Both the position numbers and the translations under genes were made by a program. From an uncultured Bacilli bacterium (lineage in GTDB: Bacteria > Bacillota_I > Bacilli_A > RF39 > UBA660), in the NCBI GenBank assembly GCA_934120635.1, contig CAKOUR010000002.1:59033-123032 (forward strand): 64,000 bases of DNA, read 5' to 3'. Under the pieces are notes generated by a model. It was not told the DNA's origin and did no database searches. It worked only from the letters and a program-made list of their open reading frames with translations. This document shows positions 25,488 to 34,056 of this stretch, one piece after another. Each line of letters begins with the position of its first letter. Positions within the stretch are counted from its first letter, which is position 1.

Positions 25488-27389
25488 TTATTCTTCTGTG
25501 ACTAAATAATTTTCAGATTGAACTTTACTAGAATTGTTATTATCGAATAATTCTGCGCATAGATTCTTTTCTGTACTATAAATTGAAATATTATTCTTTA
25601 TAGTATCATTTCCCAAATTAACTAATTTATATTTATTATTTGTATCAGACCATGTCGCTTCTATTTCTATAGTATAGCCAGAAGCAAAATCTATTGTACT
25701 TGGTAGAGATGGAATTTGTAAATAGTCATCTACTCCATCTAAAAATAATGCATATCTTTTTCCATCATATTTTAAATTTGCTCCATTTTGTAAAATACCA
25801 TTATATCCATTTCCTGATAAATCTCTGGTCGTATTTTTAGTAAAGTCATACTCAAGTAAAGTAGTTTCATCTTTTAAAGTTAGTTTTATTTTATAAATAT
25901 ATCCTTTGAAATATTTTTCAGTATCTGAAGTAGGTTTCCCTATATAATTATTCGTTCTTTCGATATTTTTTATTGTTGTATTTCCTAATGGGGTAGATTT
26001 TAATAGATTATTATCTTCACTATATAAAGAGATTTCTTTGGTATCATAAACTACTTTAAATTCTTGACTAATTTTATTTTCTACTTTTAAATTAATCATG
26101 TATTTATAGGTGTAACCAAAAGAATCTTTTAAAATGACTTTTATAGGATGTTCTCCAATATCTAGTTTAGTTGTATCTTGAATTTTATAAATTTCACAGC
26201 CACTTCCATTGTCATTACAAATAAGTTGATTATTTTCTATTTGTTCTCCTGGATTTATAGATTGTGTTATTGTTACCGTTGGCGCTATTGGAGTTATTTT
26301 TATTGCTCCATTTCCTTGCTTTGTGTAGTTTGTTGTTGGGGTATTTGATTTATTTGTAGTATTAAAAATTAGGTTAGATCTATCTTGGTTAATTTGACAA
26401 TTATAACAATACATTATTTTATTATGTAATAATTCATTTCCAATATAGCCAAATTTATCACTTGATGTTTGAGCAGAGTTACTGGCTAAAATTAAAATCT
26501 TATTTAAATTTTCATTTGTTAGAGAAGATATTTTATCATCTTTTGTGATATAACTTGCTCTTTTTCCTATGTAATCATCATTTTTTATATCGTTACTTGT
26601 ACTAGATTTTGATCCTATAGTTAGATAAACTTTTTCTTTATTATTTAATATTATATTTCCTCTGGAGTATTCTCCATATTTTAAAGTTTCCCCTTTTGTA
26701 TTTACTATTTCTGCACCCCATGCTTCTACTTGATAAACTCCTGTATGATCTGATGTAAAAGTTTGTGATAACCCAGTATAGGAATATATTAAACTAGATA
26801 GTGTAAAGTTGCTGTTTCCTTCTTCATAGCTAATATACCTTTTATTGATAGAGTCATAAGAGAAATCTACCTCTGATGTTGTGCCATTTATTAGAACTTT
26901 TCCATTTAAATATTCAATATCTTCTATACTTTTATTAGAACTTGCAACACCTATATTGACAATAACACTACTATTAGTATTATTTTTTATTATAATAGAT
27001 GCTGTAATATCACTATTTTCTAATATACTTCCACTGGTTGCTGTTTCATTTTCTATATTTCTTGCTATTGTAATATCACTTGTTTTAAAAGTGGGATTTA
27101 CCATTTTATACCATATTCCATAATAGGCAGTTTCACTACTATCATTGGTTAATTTAACATTAAATATTTCATAAGAATTAGGTTTAATATTAATTTCTTC
27201 ATATTCTTCGATATTACTAATATCTAAATTAAATGATAAATTAATTCCTACTATATTATCTGGGGTAGTATAATTACTTGTAAATTTAGCATATGTTCCT
27301 TTTAACGAAAGTCCTCCTAAAGTAATTACTAATAATGCCATTAAATAAATGGTTATTTTATTTACTTTTTTTGGTAATCGTTTGTTCAT
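25488..27389 (-). CDS. Secreted LamG-type surface protein
   Basis: A 633-residue exported protein. The N-terminus (ITIYLMALLVITLGGLSLKG, then TYAKFTSNY) resembles SipW-type signal peptides seen in TasA-like proteins. A Ser/Asn-rich beta region follows, with a CYNC pair near residue 325. At 435-610 there are lectin/glucanase-like pieces: YIGKPTSDTEKYFKGYIYKIKL looks like the end of a LamG domain, while DLSGNGYNGIL and ALFLDGVDDYLQIP look like the start of one. The order is therefore end-then-start, a permuted or spliced LamG arrangement. No sorting motif or C-terminal anchor is visible. AGGGGAT precedes the ATG. Confidence 0.75.
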   Translation of the reverse strand: MNKRLPKKVNKITIYLMALLVITLGGLSLKGTYAKFTSNYTTPDNIVGINLSFNLDISNIEEYEEINIKPNSYEIFNVKLTNDSSETAYYGIWYKMVNPTFKTSDITIARNIENETATSGSILENSDITASIIIKNNTNSSVIVNIGVASSNKSIEDIEYLNGKVLINGTTSEVDFSYDSINKRYISYEEGNSNFTLSSLIYSYTGLSQTFTSDHTGVYQVEAWGAEIVNTKGETLKYGEYSRGNIILNNKEKVYLTIGSKSSTSNDIKNDDYIGKRASYITKDDKISSLTNENLNKILILASNSAQTSSDKFGYIGNELLHNKIMYCYNCQINQDRSNLIFNTTNKSNTPTTNYTKQGNGAIKITPIAPTVTITQSINPGEQIENNQLICNDNGSGCEIYKIQDTTKLDIGEHPIKVILKDSFGYTYKYMINLKVENKISQEFKVVYDTKEISLYSEDNNLLKSTPLGNTTIKNIERTNNYIGKPTSDTEKYFKGYIYKIKLTLKDETTLLEYDFTKNTTRDLSGNGYNGILQNGANLKYDGKRYALFLDGVDDYLQIPSLPSTIDFASGYTIEIEATWSDTNNKYKLVNLGNDTIKNNISIYSTEKNLCAELFDNNNSSKVQSENYLVTEE

Positions 27390-27489
27390 ACTATCTATCC
27401 CCTATTCTTATTCTAATTTATTTAAATTTTACCAAAAAAATAGAAAAAAGGCAAGATATCTTTTCTAAAAAAAAGGCTATTTACCCTAG

Positions 27490-27522
27490 AAAAAAAAAAG
27501 AATAAGTATTTTTCTATTCTTG
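27490..27522 (-). terminator. Terminator of the arylsulfotransferase gene
   Basis: AAGAATA / TATTCTT with a loop of about 10 bases and a long T run on the minus strand, overlapping the stop codon. It contains the recurring AAAAATACTTATT core. Confidence 0.75.
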
Positions 27523-29490
27523 TGAAAAATCAACATATTCTTCTGTATTATATATTTTTCCATCTATACTTAAATAAATAGAATATTTTCCTTTTAAATT
27601 TTCTTGATTAATATATCTTGTTACGGTAAGTCCTTTTTCGTTTTCTTCTTCTGTAAATACATCTACGCAAAGAGCAGTATAAGGTTTTTTGCTAATACTA
27701 ATATTATAAGTATTTACTTTTAAATTTTTATATAATAATACTTTAACATCTGTTCCTTTTTTAAAGGTTCCTTTAAATACTAAACGGTCTTTTTCTTTTT
27801 GAAAACTAATTTCATGAGAATTATAATTTTTATTTTTTTTGTGTGCTTGCATTTGTAATTTAAATTCTGTTTTATCAACTTTTGTTTTTCCTAGACTTCC
27901 TAATGTTTTAGATGATTCTAAATTCACTTCTTCATTTTTGTTATATAGATTCATTTTTTCAACACGATAATTATTTGTTGGAAATTTTATTTCAAAAATC
28001 ACTTTATTATTAAGTAATTCTACTGTATCACTTACAAGGGTAGTGTCTTTGGAAAAGCCTGCTGGTTGGTTAGAATTTTTACCATTTACATATACTATTC
28101 CTCCTGAGTGGATAATATAATGATTTTTTTCTAAATAATCTACATCAGAAATATATGGAGAATAAAATTCACTGCCTCTTTCTTTTCCATATTCAAATAC
28201 TTGTTCAATAGTCATTTTTTTAGTATTAATTTTATACATTACTCCTCTAGAATAACTATTTTCGGCAGATACATAATTTTCTTTGATTTTAGATTTATTA
28301 TTTCCATTATCAAAGATAAAGACATATCCTTCTGGAGTAATCATTGCGGCATGTTGGCTCCATTGCCATTCAAAGTCTGTATTTCCTACTTTTTTAAAGA
28401 AATATTTTTGGTACTCTTTACTCCAATTAGTAGAATCTCCAATAATCCAATTTAATTTTTTTGTTTTATAGTCAATATTAATTACAGCATCTTGATGTCT
28501 ACCTGATAGAGTGATAGAATTTGTTTTTTTATCATACCAAACAGAATTGTTGTGAAACCAATCATATGCACTCCAATTTTCACTTTTTCCATCTTGCATA
28601 TTTAAGATGTCTTTTAAATCAAATGTGTTAACGATTTTTCCTGTTTTTCTATCTAATTCAACGATATAATCTTCTACTGTTCCATCATCATTATAGAAAT
28701 CATCGCTGGCGATTAGAAGGTTTCCATTTTCCATTTCATAATAGTCGTGGTGATAGCCACCTTTTAAGCTATATTCAGTAATAATTTTTCCTAACATATT
28801 CATTTCATATAAACCAGTCATATAATATGGATTATTAATTAATCTTTCTGTACTAAGTAATAAATTTCCATTTTTTAATTTATCTACTTTCCATAGGGCA
28901 TTATTAGATAAATACCAACGGACATCTCCATTTACATCATAGGCTGCTGTATACCCAATACTAGATGGAGTAAAAAAGTATAAATCATTGGTTAAGTTTT
29001 CTTTATCTGCTGTTACTGAAGTTGGTAATACCATATTTTTAGGTAGTTCTTTTGTTTTTATTTTAATTTCTTGAGAAACTTTTTTACCATTTTCTTTATA
29101 TTCAATTTTTACTTTATTCTCTTTATTTGCATATAATCCATAAATTGCTAAATAGTGTTTTTTATCTTTTTTAAACTTATAAGTAAAAGTACTTAACTCA
29201 TCTTTACCCTCTATAGTTACTTTAGGTGCTACTTCAGTATTTGTTTCAAATAAAATAAGGGCTGTTAATGGTGAATTATCATAAGGGTCTAAAATAATAT
29301 TTGGATTTTTTATAGTATATCCTTTAGTTTTAAAGTTTTTCTCTCTTTTTTCTTGTTTTTCTATTAAACTACTTACTACTTTGACTTCTTTTGTATTTTT
29401 ATTTTTTTCATCTAAATTAATGTAAGTAAATGATAATATTAAAAATATTAATATTATACTTAAGATTATTATTATCTTTTTCTTTTTCAT
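27514..29490 (-). CDS. Membrane-anchored arylsulfotransferase family protein
   Basis: A 658-residue protein with an N-terminal membrane anchor. It shows the beta-propeller pattern of arylsulfate sulfotransferases (ASST): GDVRWYLSNNALWKVDKLKN, GGYHHDYYEMENGNLLIAS, DWFHNNSVWYD, LSGRHQDAVINIDYKTKKL and QHAAMITPEGYVFIFDNGN. Family enzymes move sulfate between phenolic compounds; the conserved His-containing motifs suggest a functional site. The N-terminal about 170 residues hold a beta domain preceding the propeller, also a feature of ASST. No Dsb partner genes are near. The ribosome site is weak (CGAGAGAAAAAA). Substrate unknown. Confidence 0.85.
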   Translation of the reverse strand: MKKKKIIIILSIILIFLILSFTYINLDEKNKNTKEVKVVSSLIEKQEKREKNFKTKGYTIKNPNIILDPYDNSPLTALILFETNTEVAPKVTIEGKDELSTFTYKFKKDKKHYLAIYGLYANKENKVKIEYKENGKKVSQEIKIKTKELPKNMVLPTSVTADKENLTNDLYFFTPSSIGYTAAYDVNGDVRWYLSNNALWKVDKLKNGNLLLSTERLINNPYYMTGLYEMNMLGKIITEYSLKGGYHHDYYEMENGNLLIASDDFYNDDGTVEDYIVELDRKTGKIVNTFDLKDILNMQDGKSENWSAYDWFHNNSVWYDKKTNSITLSGRHQDAVINIDYKTKKLNWIIGDSTNWSKEYQKYFFKKVGNTDFEWQWSQHAAMITPEGYVFIFDNGNNKSKIKENYVSAENSYSRGVMYKINTKKMTIEQVFEYGKERGSEFYSPYISDVDYLEKNHYIIHSGGIVYVNGKNSNQPAGFSKDTTLVSDTVELLNNKVIFEIKFPTNNYRVEKMNLYNKNEEVNLESSKTLGSLGKTKVDKTEFKLQMQAHKKNKNYNSHEISFQKEKDRLVFKGTFKKGTDVKVLLYKNLKVNTYNISISKKPYTALCVDVFTEEENEKGLTVTRYINQENLKGKYSIYLSIDGKIYNTEEYVDFSQE

Positions 29491-29561
29491 TTTTTCTCTC
29501 GTATAATCAATCTTATAGAAATTATAATTCTATAGTTGATTAATCCTTTCTATTATATTTT

Positions 29562-29590
29562 TTGCATTATTATTAAACTAGTAATATAAT
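29562..29590 (+). promoter_or_regulatory. Plus-strand promoter in the 29491-29796 gap
   Basis: TTGCAT (29562-29567), 17-base spacer, TATAAT (29585-29590) on the plus strand. No reading frame follows. A minus-strand TATAAT (29552-29557) for the arylsulfotransferase gene lies just behind it, so the region is a divergent promoter. Confidence 0.6.
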
Positions 29591-29596
29591 AATGCT

Positions 29597-29797
29597 CGCG
29601 CTGTTGATTTGTATCTATTTTTTTACAGCAATTAAATTGACTGGTCAAAGGAGACTTAAACCGCAGATTTCTATTTTAATTAGTTAGTTAATACTTTAGT
29701 TCTCCTTTACAAATTTAGCATATGTTATTTTAAAGAGAAAAGCAATAAAGAGATAGTTGAATCAACTAAACTTTAAGTTGAAAACTATCTCTTTATT
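29597..29797 (+). ncRNA. Candidate structured non-coding RNA
   Basis: Downstream of the promoter at 29562-29590 there is no gene, but strong pairing. AAAGGAGA (29647-29654) pairs with TCTCCTTT (29701-29708) and continues as TTAAA with TTTAG through a G-U pair that favours the plus strand. ATTTGT (29607-29612) pairs with ACAAAT (29709-29714), and GCTGT (29600-29604) with ACAGC (29625-29629) as an alternative hairpin. The transcript could end at the bidirectional hairpin 29747-29794, giving about 200 nucleotides. No known RNA family matched. Existence of the RNA is inferred. Confidence 0.4.
29747..29794. terminator. Bidirectional terminator after the DUF362 gene
   Basis: A perfect 12-base stem (AAAGAGATAGTT / AACTATCTCTTT) with an inner CAACT/AGTTG pair, two bases from the DUF362 stop. 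T-rich sequence follows on both strands. Confidence 0.88.
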
Positions 29798-30663
29798 TAT
29801 TCTATTTCAATAAGTTCATACTCTTTTGTTCCAACTCCTAGAGTAGATGCTACATCTATAGTATGTCTTCCGTTTCTAGATTCTATTCTCTCAACTAAAT
29901 GATTTCTTCCTGGATCTTTCGATTGATAAACTAAATCAATGCAAGCTTGGTCTAAAGCAATTGGATCTGTGGACGCTAAGATACCAATATCCTCCATACA
30001 AGGATCTTCTGCAACAGCACAACAGTCGCAATCTACTGACATATTACACATAATATTAATATAACAAATATTTCCTTTAAAATATTGATGTACTGAAGAA
30101 GCCGCATCTGCCATGGATTCTAAAAACTTATCATGATTAGCAGTCCATTTTTCTTCTGGTTTTCCTGCTCCATGGATATAAGCTTTTCCATAAGAAGAGG
30201 CAAAACCAATAGATAATTGTTTTAATGCTCCTCCATATCCTCCCATAGGATGTCCTTTGAAGTGAGATAATACTAAGCATGAATCATAATTTTTTATATT
30301 TTTTCCTACATAATCTTTTTTTATTACTTTTCCGTTTGGGATATTTAGTTCTATATCTAGGCTTTCACTATCTAAAATATCTACTTTAAAGTATTTGTTC
30401 CATTCATGTTCTTTCATTAATTGAAGATGTTTTTCTGTTGTATTTCTTGCTCCATCATAGGCAGTATTGCATTCTACAATCGTTCCTTTTACTTCATCTA
30501 CGATTTGCTTAAAAAAAGAAGGTCGTAAATAGTTTTGATTTCCTGCTTCTCCTGAATGAACCTTAATTGCTACTTTTCCTGGTAATTCTTTGTTTAATGC
30601 ATGATATATTTTTACTAGATTATCTGAAGTGATTTCTTTCATAAAATATACTTTACTTTTCAT
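29797..30663 (-). CDS. DUF362 family protein
   Basis: A 288-residue protein of the DUF362 type, often described as an uncharacterised Fe-S-centre protein. Typical stretches are KVAIKVHSGEAGN, VECNTAYDGARNTTEKHLQ, SHFKGHPMGGYGGALKQLSIG and the cysteine-rich NMSVDCDCCAVAEDPCMEDIGILASTDPIALDQACIDLV split over the second half. The CDCC-x6-C cluster could bind a metal or cluster. The start is ATG 30663, spaced from AAAGG; the ATG three codons earlier abuts that site. Single-gene unit; the biochemical role is unknown. Confidence 0.85.
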   Translation of the reverse strand: MKSKVYFMKEITSDNLVKIYHALNKELPGKVAIKVHSGEAGNQNYLRPSFFKQIVDEVKGTIVECNTAYDGARNTTEKHLQLMKEHEWNKYFKVDILDSESLDIELNIPNGKVIKKDYVGKNIKNYDSCLVLSHFKGHPMGGYGGALKQLSIGFASSYGKAYIHGAGKPEEKWTANHDKFLESMADAASSVHQYFKGNICYINIMCNMSVDCDCCAVAEDPCMEDIGILASTDPIALDQACIDLVYQSKDPGRNHLVERIESRNGRHTIDVASTLGVGTKEYELIEIE

Positions 30664-30699
30664 CCTATTCATCCTTTCAAAATTTATTCTACTACAAAA

Positions 30700-31263
30700 T
30701 TATTGCTTTTTCAATTTTTTTTGTAATATGGATAAATTCTGTTTTTTATTTTCAGATACAATCATTTCTTGGGTATTTTCTTCAATTTCTTTTTCTAATT
30801 CATTAAATCTTTTTATTCTTTCTTCGAATGCTTGTTGAATAAATTCAACATTTTCTTGATAGTTTTTATTTCTTGTAATTCTTGATAATTCTTCTGATAA
30901 AACGATTTGGTTTAATTCATTTTTAGCTAGTGTTGCTTCTTCTGTAGTATCATATATCTCTCCTATTTGTGCATCATATCTTGTAGGCTCTACTTTGCAA
31001 TAAGTTTCTCTTCCTTTATGATTAACTTTTTGATAAGGAAAAACTACTTTATAAGAAGTATTTGTTGTTCCATCTGATAAAAATGAATTAGTCTCACTAA
31101 AAATATAACATTTAGAAACAACATAGCCAATTATTTCTAGATGTTCATGCCCATATCTTACTATAGAATTATAAATATTTAATGCATGATTGTTACTTAA
31201 ATTATCTCCAACATATGCATAAATTGGCATTATTGAATATTTTATTGGATAATTATATTGCAT
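30700..31263 (-). CDS. Uncharacterised 187-residue protein
   Basis: No family recognised. The first about 110 residues look like an alpha/beta domain (YSIMPIYAYVGDNLSNNHAL, IIGYVVSKCYIFSETNSF, YKVVFPYQKVNHKG). The rest is a charged coiled coil (FIQQAFEERIKRFNELEKEI). No signal peptide. AAAGGAAG precedes the ATG. It sits 36 bases before the DUF362 gene on the same strand, so they may be transcribed together. Confidence 0.75.
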   Translation of the reverse strand: MQYNYPIKYSIMPIYAYVGDNLSNNHALNIYNSIVRYGHEHLEIIGYVVSKCYIFSETNSFLSDGTTNTSYKVVFPYQKVNHKGRETYCKVEPTRYDAQIGEIYDTTEEATLAKNELNQIVLSEELSRITRNKNYQENVEFIQQAFEERIKRFNELEKEIEENTQEMIVSENKKQNLSILQKKLKKQ

Positions 31264-31345
31264 TTTTTATCTTCCTTTCTCCATTTATATTTTATATTAC
31301 TATATGAAATATTTCAAGGAAGTAAGTTATATGTAAACAATATTT

Positions 31346-31948
31346 TTATTTTTTTCTTTTTATTAAGTACAATTCTTTACCTTGACTATTTATGGTATCA
31401 TGAATCATGGTATAATCTTGTCTAGAATTAGATTTAATTACTTCTAATAATATAGAAAAAATTTCTATATTTTTGGTTATTTTCTCTTGACTATTAGTAT
31501 CAGCAATAAAGCCAATATACTTATCTTCTATTAATGGAATGGTTGCATTTACTATTTGATTGATAGAAATTTGTTGTTCCCTATTTAAATCATAATAAGT
31601 TATCAAAGAATCAAATTCGCTGATAATTGGATAGTAATAAGGAATTTTTTTATTACAGTATAATTTTAAGTTTTTTGCTAAATCTTTAAAATATTTATCT
31701 CCTTCTTCTGTTTTAGGAACAATTATTCTTCCATTTTTGTCAATATAACCATTAGCTCCTTTTATTTGATAAGATATTAATTCTGAATAATCTACTTTTT
31801 CTGATAATAGAAATTGTGGATAATTTTTTAGGTATTTTGATACTGAATTAGGAACTGATTGGATAATTTCTAAAATATTTCTATAATTTCCTGGATTGAA
31901 ACCGTTATCTATTAAAAAATCTAAAAAAATTCTTGTATTTTCTGTCAT
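31346..31948 (-). CDS. Uncharacterised 200-residue protein
   Basis: No family recognised. The protein is soluble, mixed alpha/beta, with FLDFLIDNGFNPGNYRNILE at the start and GANGYIDKNGRIIVPKTEEG in the middle. The start is ATG 31948, eight bases after AAGGGGAT; an in-frame ATG nine codons upstream lies at the expected transcription start and is unlikely to be used. A good promoter is present at 31976-32004, so it is probably expressed independently or with the next gene at 30700. Confidence 0.75.
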   Translation of the reverse strand: MTENTRIFLDFLIDNGFNPGNYRNILEIIQSVPNSVSKYLKNYPQFLLSEKVDYSELISYQIKGANGYIDKNGRIIVPKTEEGDKYFKDLAKNLKLYCNKKIPYYYPIISEFDSLITYYDLNREQQISINQIVNATIPLIEDKYIGFIADTNSQEKITKNIEIFSILLEVIKSNSRQDYTMIHDTINSQGKELYLIKRKK

Positions 31949-31975
31949 AATAAAAATCCCCTTTTCTGGTTGCAT

Positions 31976-32004
31976 ATTGTATACCTGATTTTTTTATTTG
32001 TCAA
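31976..32004 (-). promoter_or_regulatory. Promoter of the gene at 31346
   Basis: TTGACA (31999-32004), 17-base spacer, TACAAT (31976-31981) on the minus strand. The short leader supports the downstream ATG as start. Confidence 0.85.
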
Positions 32005-32072
32005 CAAGAAAGAAACTTTTTTAAAAAAAACTTTATCTATTGCAAAAGTACTGATTAAGTATTTTTGGCATA

Positions 32073-32097
32073 TAAAAAGCACATTATTTAAATGTGC
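32073..32097 (-). terminator. Terminator after tRNA-Thr
   Basis: GCACATT / AATGTGC with a 5-base loop and TTTTT on the minus strand, 13 bases past the tRNA 3' end. Confidence 0.85.
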
Positions 32098-32109
32098 ATA
32101 ATACTTTAA

Positions 32110-32183
32110 TGGTGCCGTAAGTAGGAATCGGACCTACGTTAAAGCCTTACCATGGCCTCGTAATACCATTATACTATTACGGC
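32110..32183 (-). tRNA. trnT: tRNA-Thr (anticodon GGT)
   Basis: A 74-base cloverleaf including an encoded CCA: acceptor GCCGTAA / TTACGGC, D arm with AATGGTA loop, anticodon stem AGGCC / GGCTT with loop ATGGTAA (anticodon GGT), T arm GTAGG-TCCGATT-CCTAC. G1-C72 and C2-G71 agree with threonine identity. It follows uppP by 12 bases and is probably cut from the uppP transcript. Confidence 0.93.
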
Positions 32184-32195
32184 AAAAATTGGTTA

Positions 32196-32999
32196 TTAAA
32201 ACCAAATTAATTTAATATATACTAATATTGCAATGATAACTCTATAAAAAGCAAAGATAGAAAAATCATGTTTCTTAATATAACGAAGTAAGAACTTGAT
32301 ACTAATTACTCCTACTACAAAAGAAGTTACAATTCCAGCAATAACTTCACTAGTCATTTGCAATTCTCCTATTTTTAGTACTGTAGCCCCTGCTATAATA
32401 GGAACTGACATTAAAAATGTAAATTTAGTAATAGCTTCTTTGCTAAGTCCCATTAATCTTCCTGCTAATATTGTTGTTCCACTTCTAGAAAATCCTGGAA
32501 AAACAGCAAATGCTTGAGAGCATCCTACTAAAAAAGCCTGCTTTAAAGTTATTTTTTCAAAAGGTACTTCTTTTTTTCGATAATGTTTACTAGCCCATTT
32601 ATCTCCAGCATAAATAAATACTCCCATTAGGGCTAATAATAAAGCAATTGCCCATATCTGATTACGAAAGAATCCTTCAATAACATCATCTAATAGGAGT
32701 CCTACTAAAGCTGCTGGTATTGTTGCTGCTACTAAATACCAAAACATTTTTCCTTCTGTAGTATCTTCCTTTTTAAAGAGATTTTTACAAGCTCCAATAA
32801 ATAAATTCCACCAATCTTTAAAGTAAATTACTAAAACTGCCATTAATGTTCCAAAGTGTAAGGCAATATCAAAAGCCATAGAAGATTCTTTCCATCCTAA
32901 TAAATAAGGAACTAAAATTAAATGAGCTGATGATGAGATTGGTAAAAATTCTCCTATTCCTTGAACAACTCCTAAAACAATACATTTAATAAATTCCAT
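32196..32999 (-). CDS. uppP: Undecaprenyl-diphosphatase UppP (BacA)
   Basis: Recycles the undecaprenyl carrier for peptidoglycan synthesis by dephosphorylating C55-PP; also gives bacitracin tolerance. The 267-residue membrane protein has the two active-site motifs GIGEFLPISSSAHL and FPGFSRSGTTI, and several hydrophobic helices. AAGAGGG precedes the ATG. It is followed directly by tRNA-Thr. No odd features; length and motifs are typical of the family. Confidence 0.97.
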   Translation of the reverse strand: MEFIKCIVLGVVQGIGEFLPISSSAHLILVPYLLGWKESSMAFDIALHFGTLMAVLVIYFKDWWNLFIGACKNLFKKEDTTEGKMFWYLVAATIPAALVGLLLDDVIEGFFRNQIWAIALLLALMGVFIYAGDKWASKHYRKKEVPFEKITLKQAFLVGCSQAFAVFPGFSRSGTTILAGRLMGLSKEAITKFTFLMSVPIIAGATVLKIGELQMTSEVIAGIVTSFVVGVISIKFLLRYIKKHDFSIFAFYRVIIAILVYIKLIWF

Positions 33000-33128
33000 G
33001 AATTAACCCTCTTTCTTTTCCTAAGTCATTATAACAAAAAAGATTTTAATTGTAAATATGATTTAAAAATAATGTCATATATTCTTTTTATGCGTAAACT
33101 ATATTAGATATGTAAAGGAGGTAAAATT

Positions 33129-33308
33129 ATGTATTATTATGGTGGATATAGTGGTGGATATAATAATTCTTGTGGATGTAATAATGTAGGAAGTTATCCT
33201 GTATATGGTGGATATGGTTATAGTGGAGGAACTGGTTATAGTGCTGCTATTATCTTAGTATTATTTATTTTACTTGTTATTATTATTGGTGCTAGAGTTA
33301 CGGTCTAG
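33129..33308 (+). CDS. YjcZ-type small sporulation protein
   Basis: A 59-residue protein. The first 38 residues are Gly/Tyr/Ser/Asn-rich (MYYYGGYSGGYNNSCGCNNV start) and the last part is a single hydrophobic segment (AAIILVLFILLVIIIGARV). This layout matches the YjcZ family of small spore-associated membrane proteins, whose typical end is similar. A very strong AAAGGAGG site lies 6 bases before the ATG, and a terminator hairpin follows two bases after the TAG. It is very short but well framed. Spore localisation is inferred from the family. Confidence 0.85.
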   Translation: MYYYGGYSGGYNNSCGCNNVGSYPVYGGYGYSGGTGYSAAIILVLFILLVIIIGARVTV

Positions 33309-33310
33309 TC

Positions 33311-33341
33311 GAAAGGAAGGAATAAATCCTTTCTTTTTTTT
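33311..33341 (+). terminator. Terminator of the YjcZ-type gene
   Basis: GAAAGGA / TCCTTTC with a 9-base loop and a T8 run on the plus strand. Confidence 0.88.
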
Positions 33342-33380
33342 ATAATTTGTGATAATATATATTCACAAGGAAGTGATTTT

Positions 33381-33929
33381 ATGCTTTTAACAAGTGATAT
33401 ATTAGATGAAAAAGATAAAAGAATTCGTGCTAAAAATACTGATATGGAATTTCCTTTAAATGATAAAGATAAAAAATTAATTCATGATATGTTAGAACAC
33501 TTACACTTTTCTCAAATAGAAGAAAAAGCAGAAAAATATCATTTAAGACCAGGTATGGGACTAGCTGCTCCACAGGTTGGAATGAATAAAAATTTTTTTG
33601 TTGTTTGTCATGAAGAGAAAGAAAATGTTTTTAAAAATTATGTATTAATTAATCCTAAATTGATTTCTCATTCTGAAGAATTGATTTATTCTTCTGGAGG
33701 AGAAGGATGTCTAAGTGTAAATCGTGATGTAGAAGGTATTGTCCCAAGATATGCTAGAGTTACTTTTACTGGATACGATGTTGAGGGAAATAAGATTAAA
33801 TATCGTGCAAGAGAAGAACTGGCTATAGCTTTTCAACACGAAATGGATCATTTGCATGGAATATTATTTTATGATCATATTGATCCAAAGGATCCATATA
33901 AAAATGCAGAAGAAATGAGAGAAATTTAA
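33381..33929 (+). CDS. def: Peptide deformylase
   Basis: Removes the N-formyl group from nascent proteins. The 182-residue enzyme has all three motifs: GMGLAAPQVG (with G in place of the usual I), EGCLSV (metal Cys), and QHEMDHLHG (metal His pair and catalytic Glu). It is of the longer Gram-positive (type II) pattern with an insertion around HEEKENVFKNYV. AAGGAAGTGA precedes the ATG. Monocistronic, with a strong terminator. Map (17078) performs the next step. Confidence 0.97.
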   Translation: MLLTSDILDEKDKRIRAKNTDMEFPLNDKDKKLIHDMLEHLHFSQIEEKAEKYHLRPGMGLAAPQVGMNKNFFVVCHEEKENVFKNYVLINPKLISHSEELIYSSGGEGCLSVNRDVEGIVPRYARVTFTGYDVEGNKIKYRAREELAIAFQHEMDHLHGILFYDHIDPKDPYKNAEEMREI

Positions 33930-33966
33930 AATAGTGCCTAAAATTAATTTTTAGGCACTATTTTTT
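33930..33966 (+). terminator. Terminator of def
   Basis: AATAGTGCCTAAAA pairs with TTTTAGGCACTATT across a short loop; a T run follows on the plus strand. Confidence 0.9.
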
Positions 33967-34056
33967 CTATAACAATATTATAGATTATAGGAAAAAAATT
34001 CACTATGCTAAAATATAAAACATACTTTTTTAAAGAATTGTTTTTTATATATTTTA

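Noticed and set aside
29597..29797. Assignment of the structured region to a known riboswitch or 6S RNA
   Set aside because: Compared from memory with THF, glycine, purine, TPP, SAM, c-di-GMP, ZTP and 6S patterns, no conserved core was found, so it is left unnamed.
33060..33128. SigE, SigG or SigK promoter for the YjcZ-type gene
   Set aside because: Partial matches to -10 patterns occur but spacing and -35 parts do not agree with one sigma factor.
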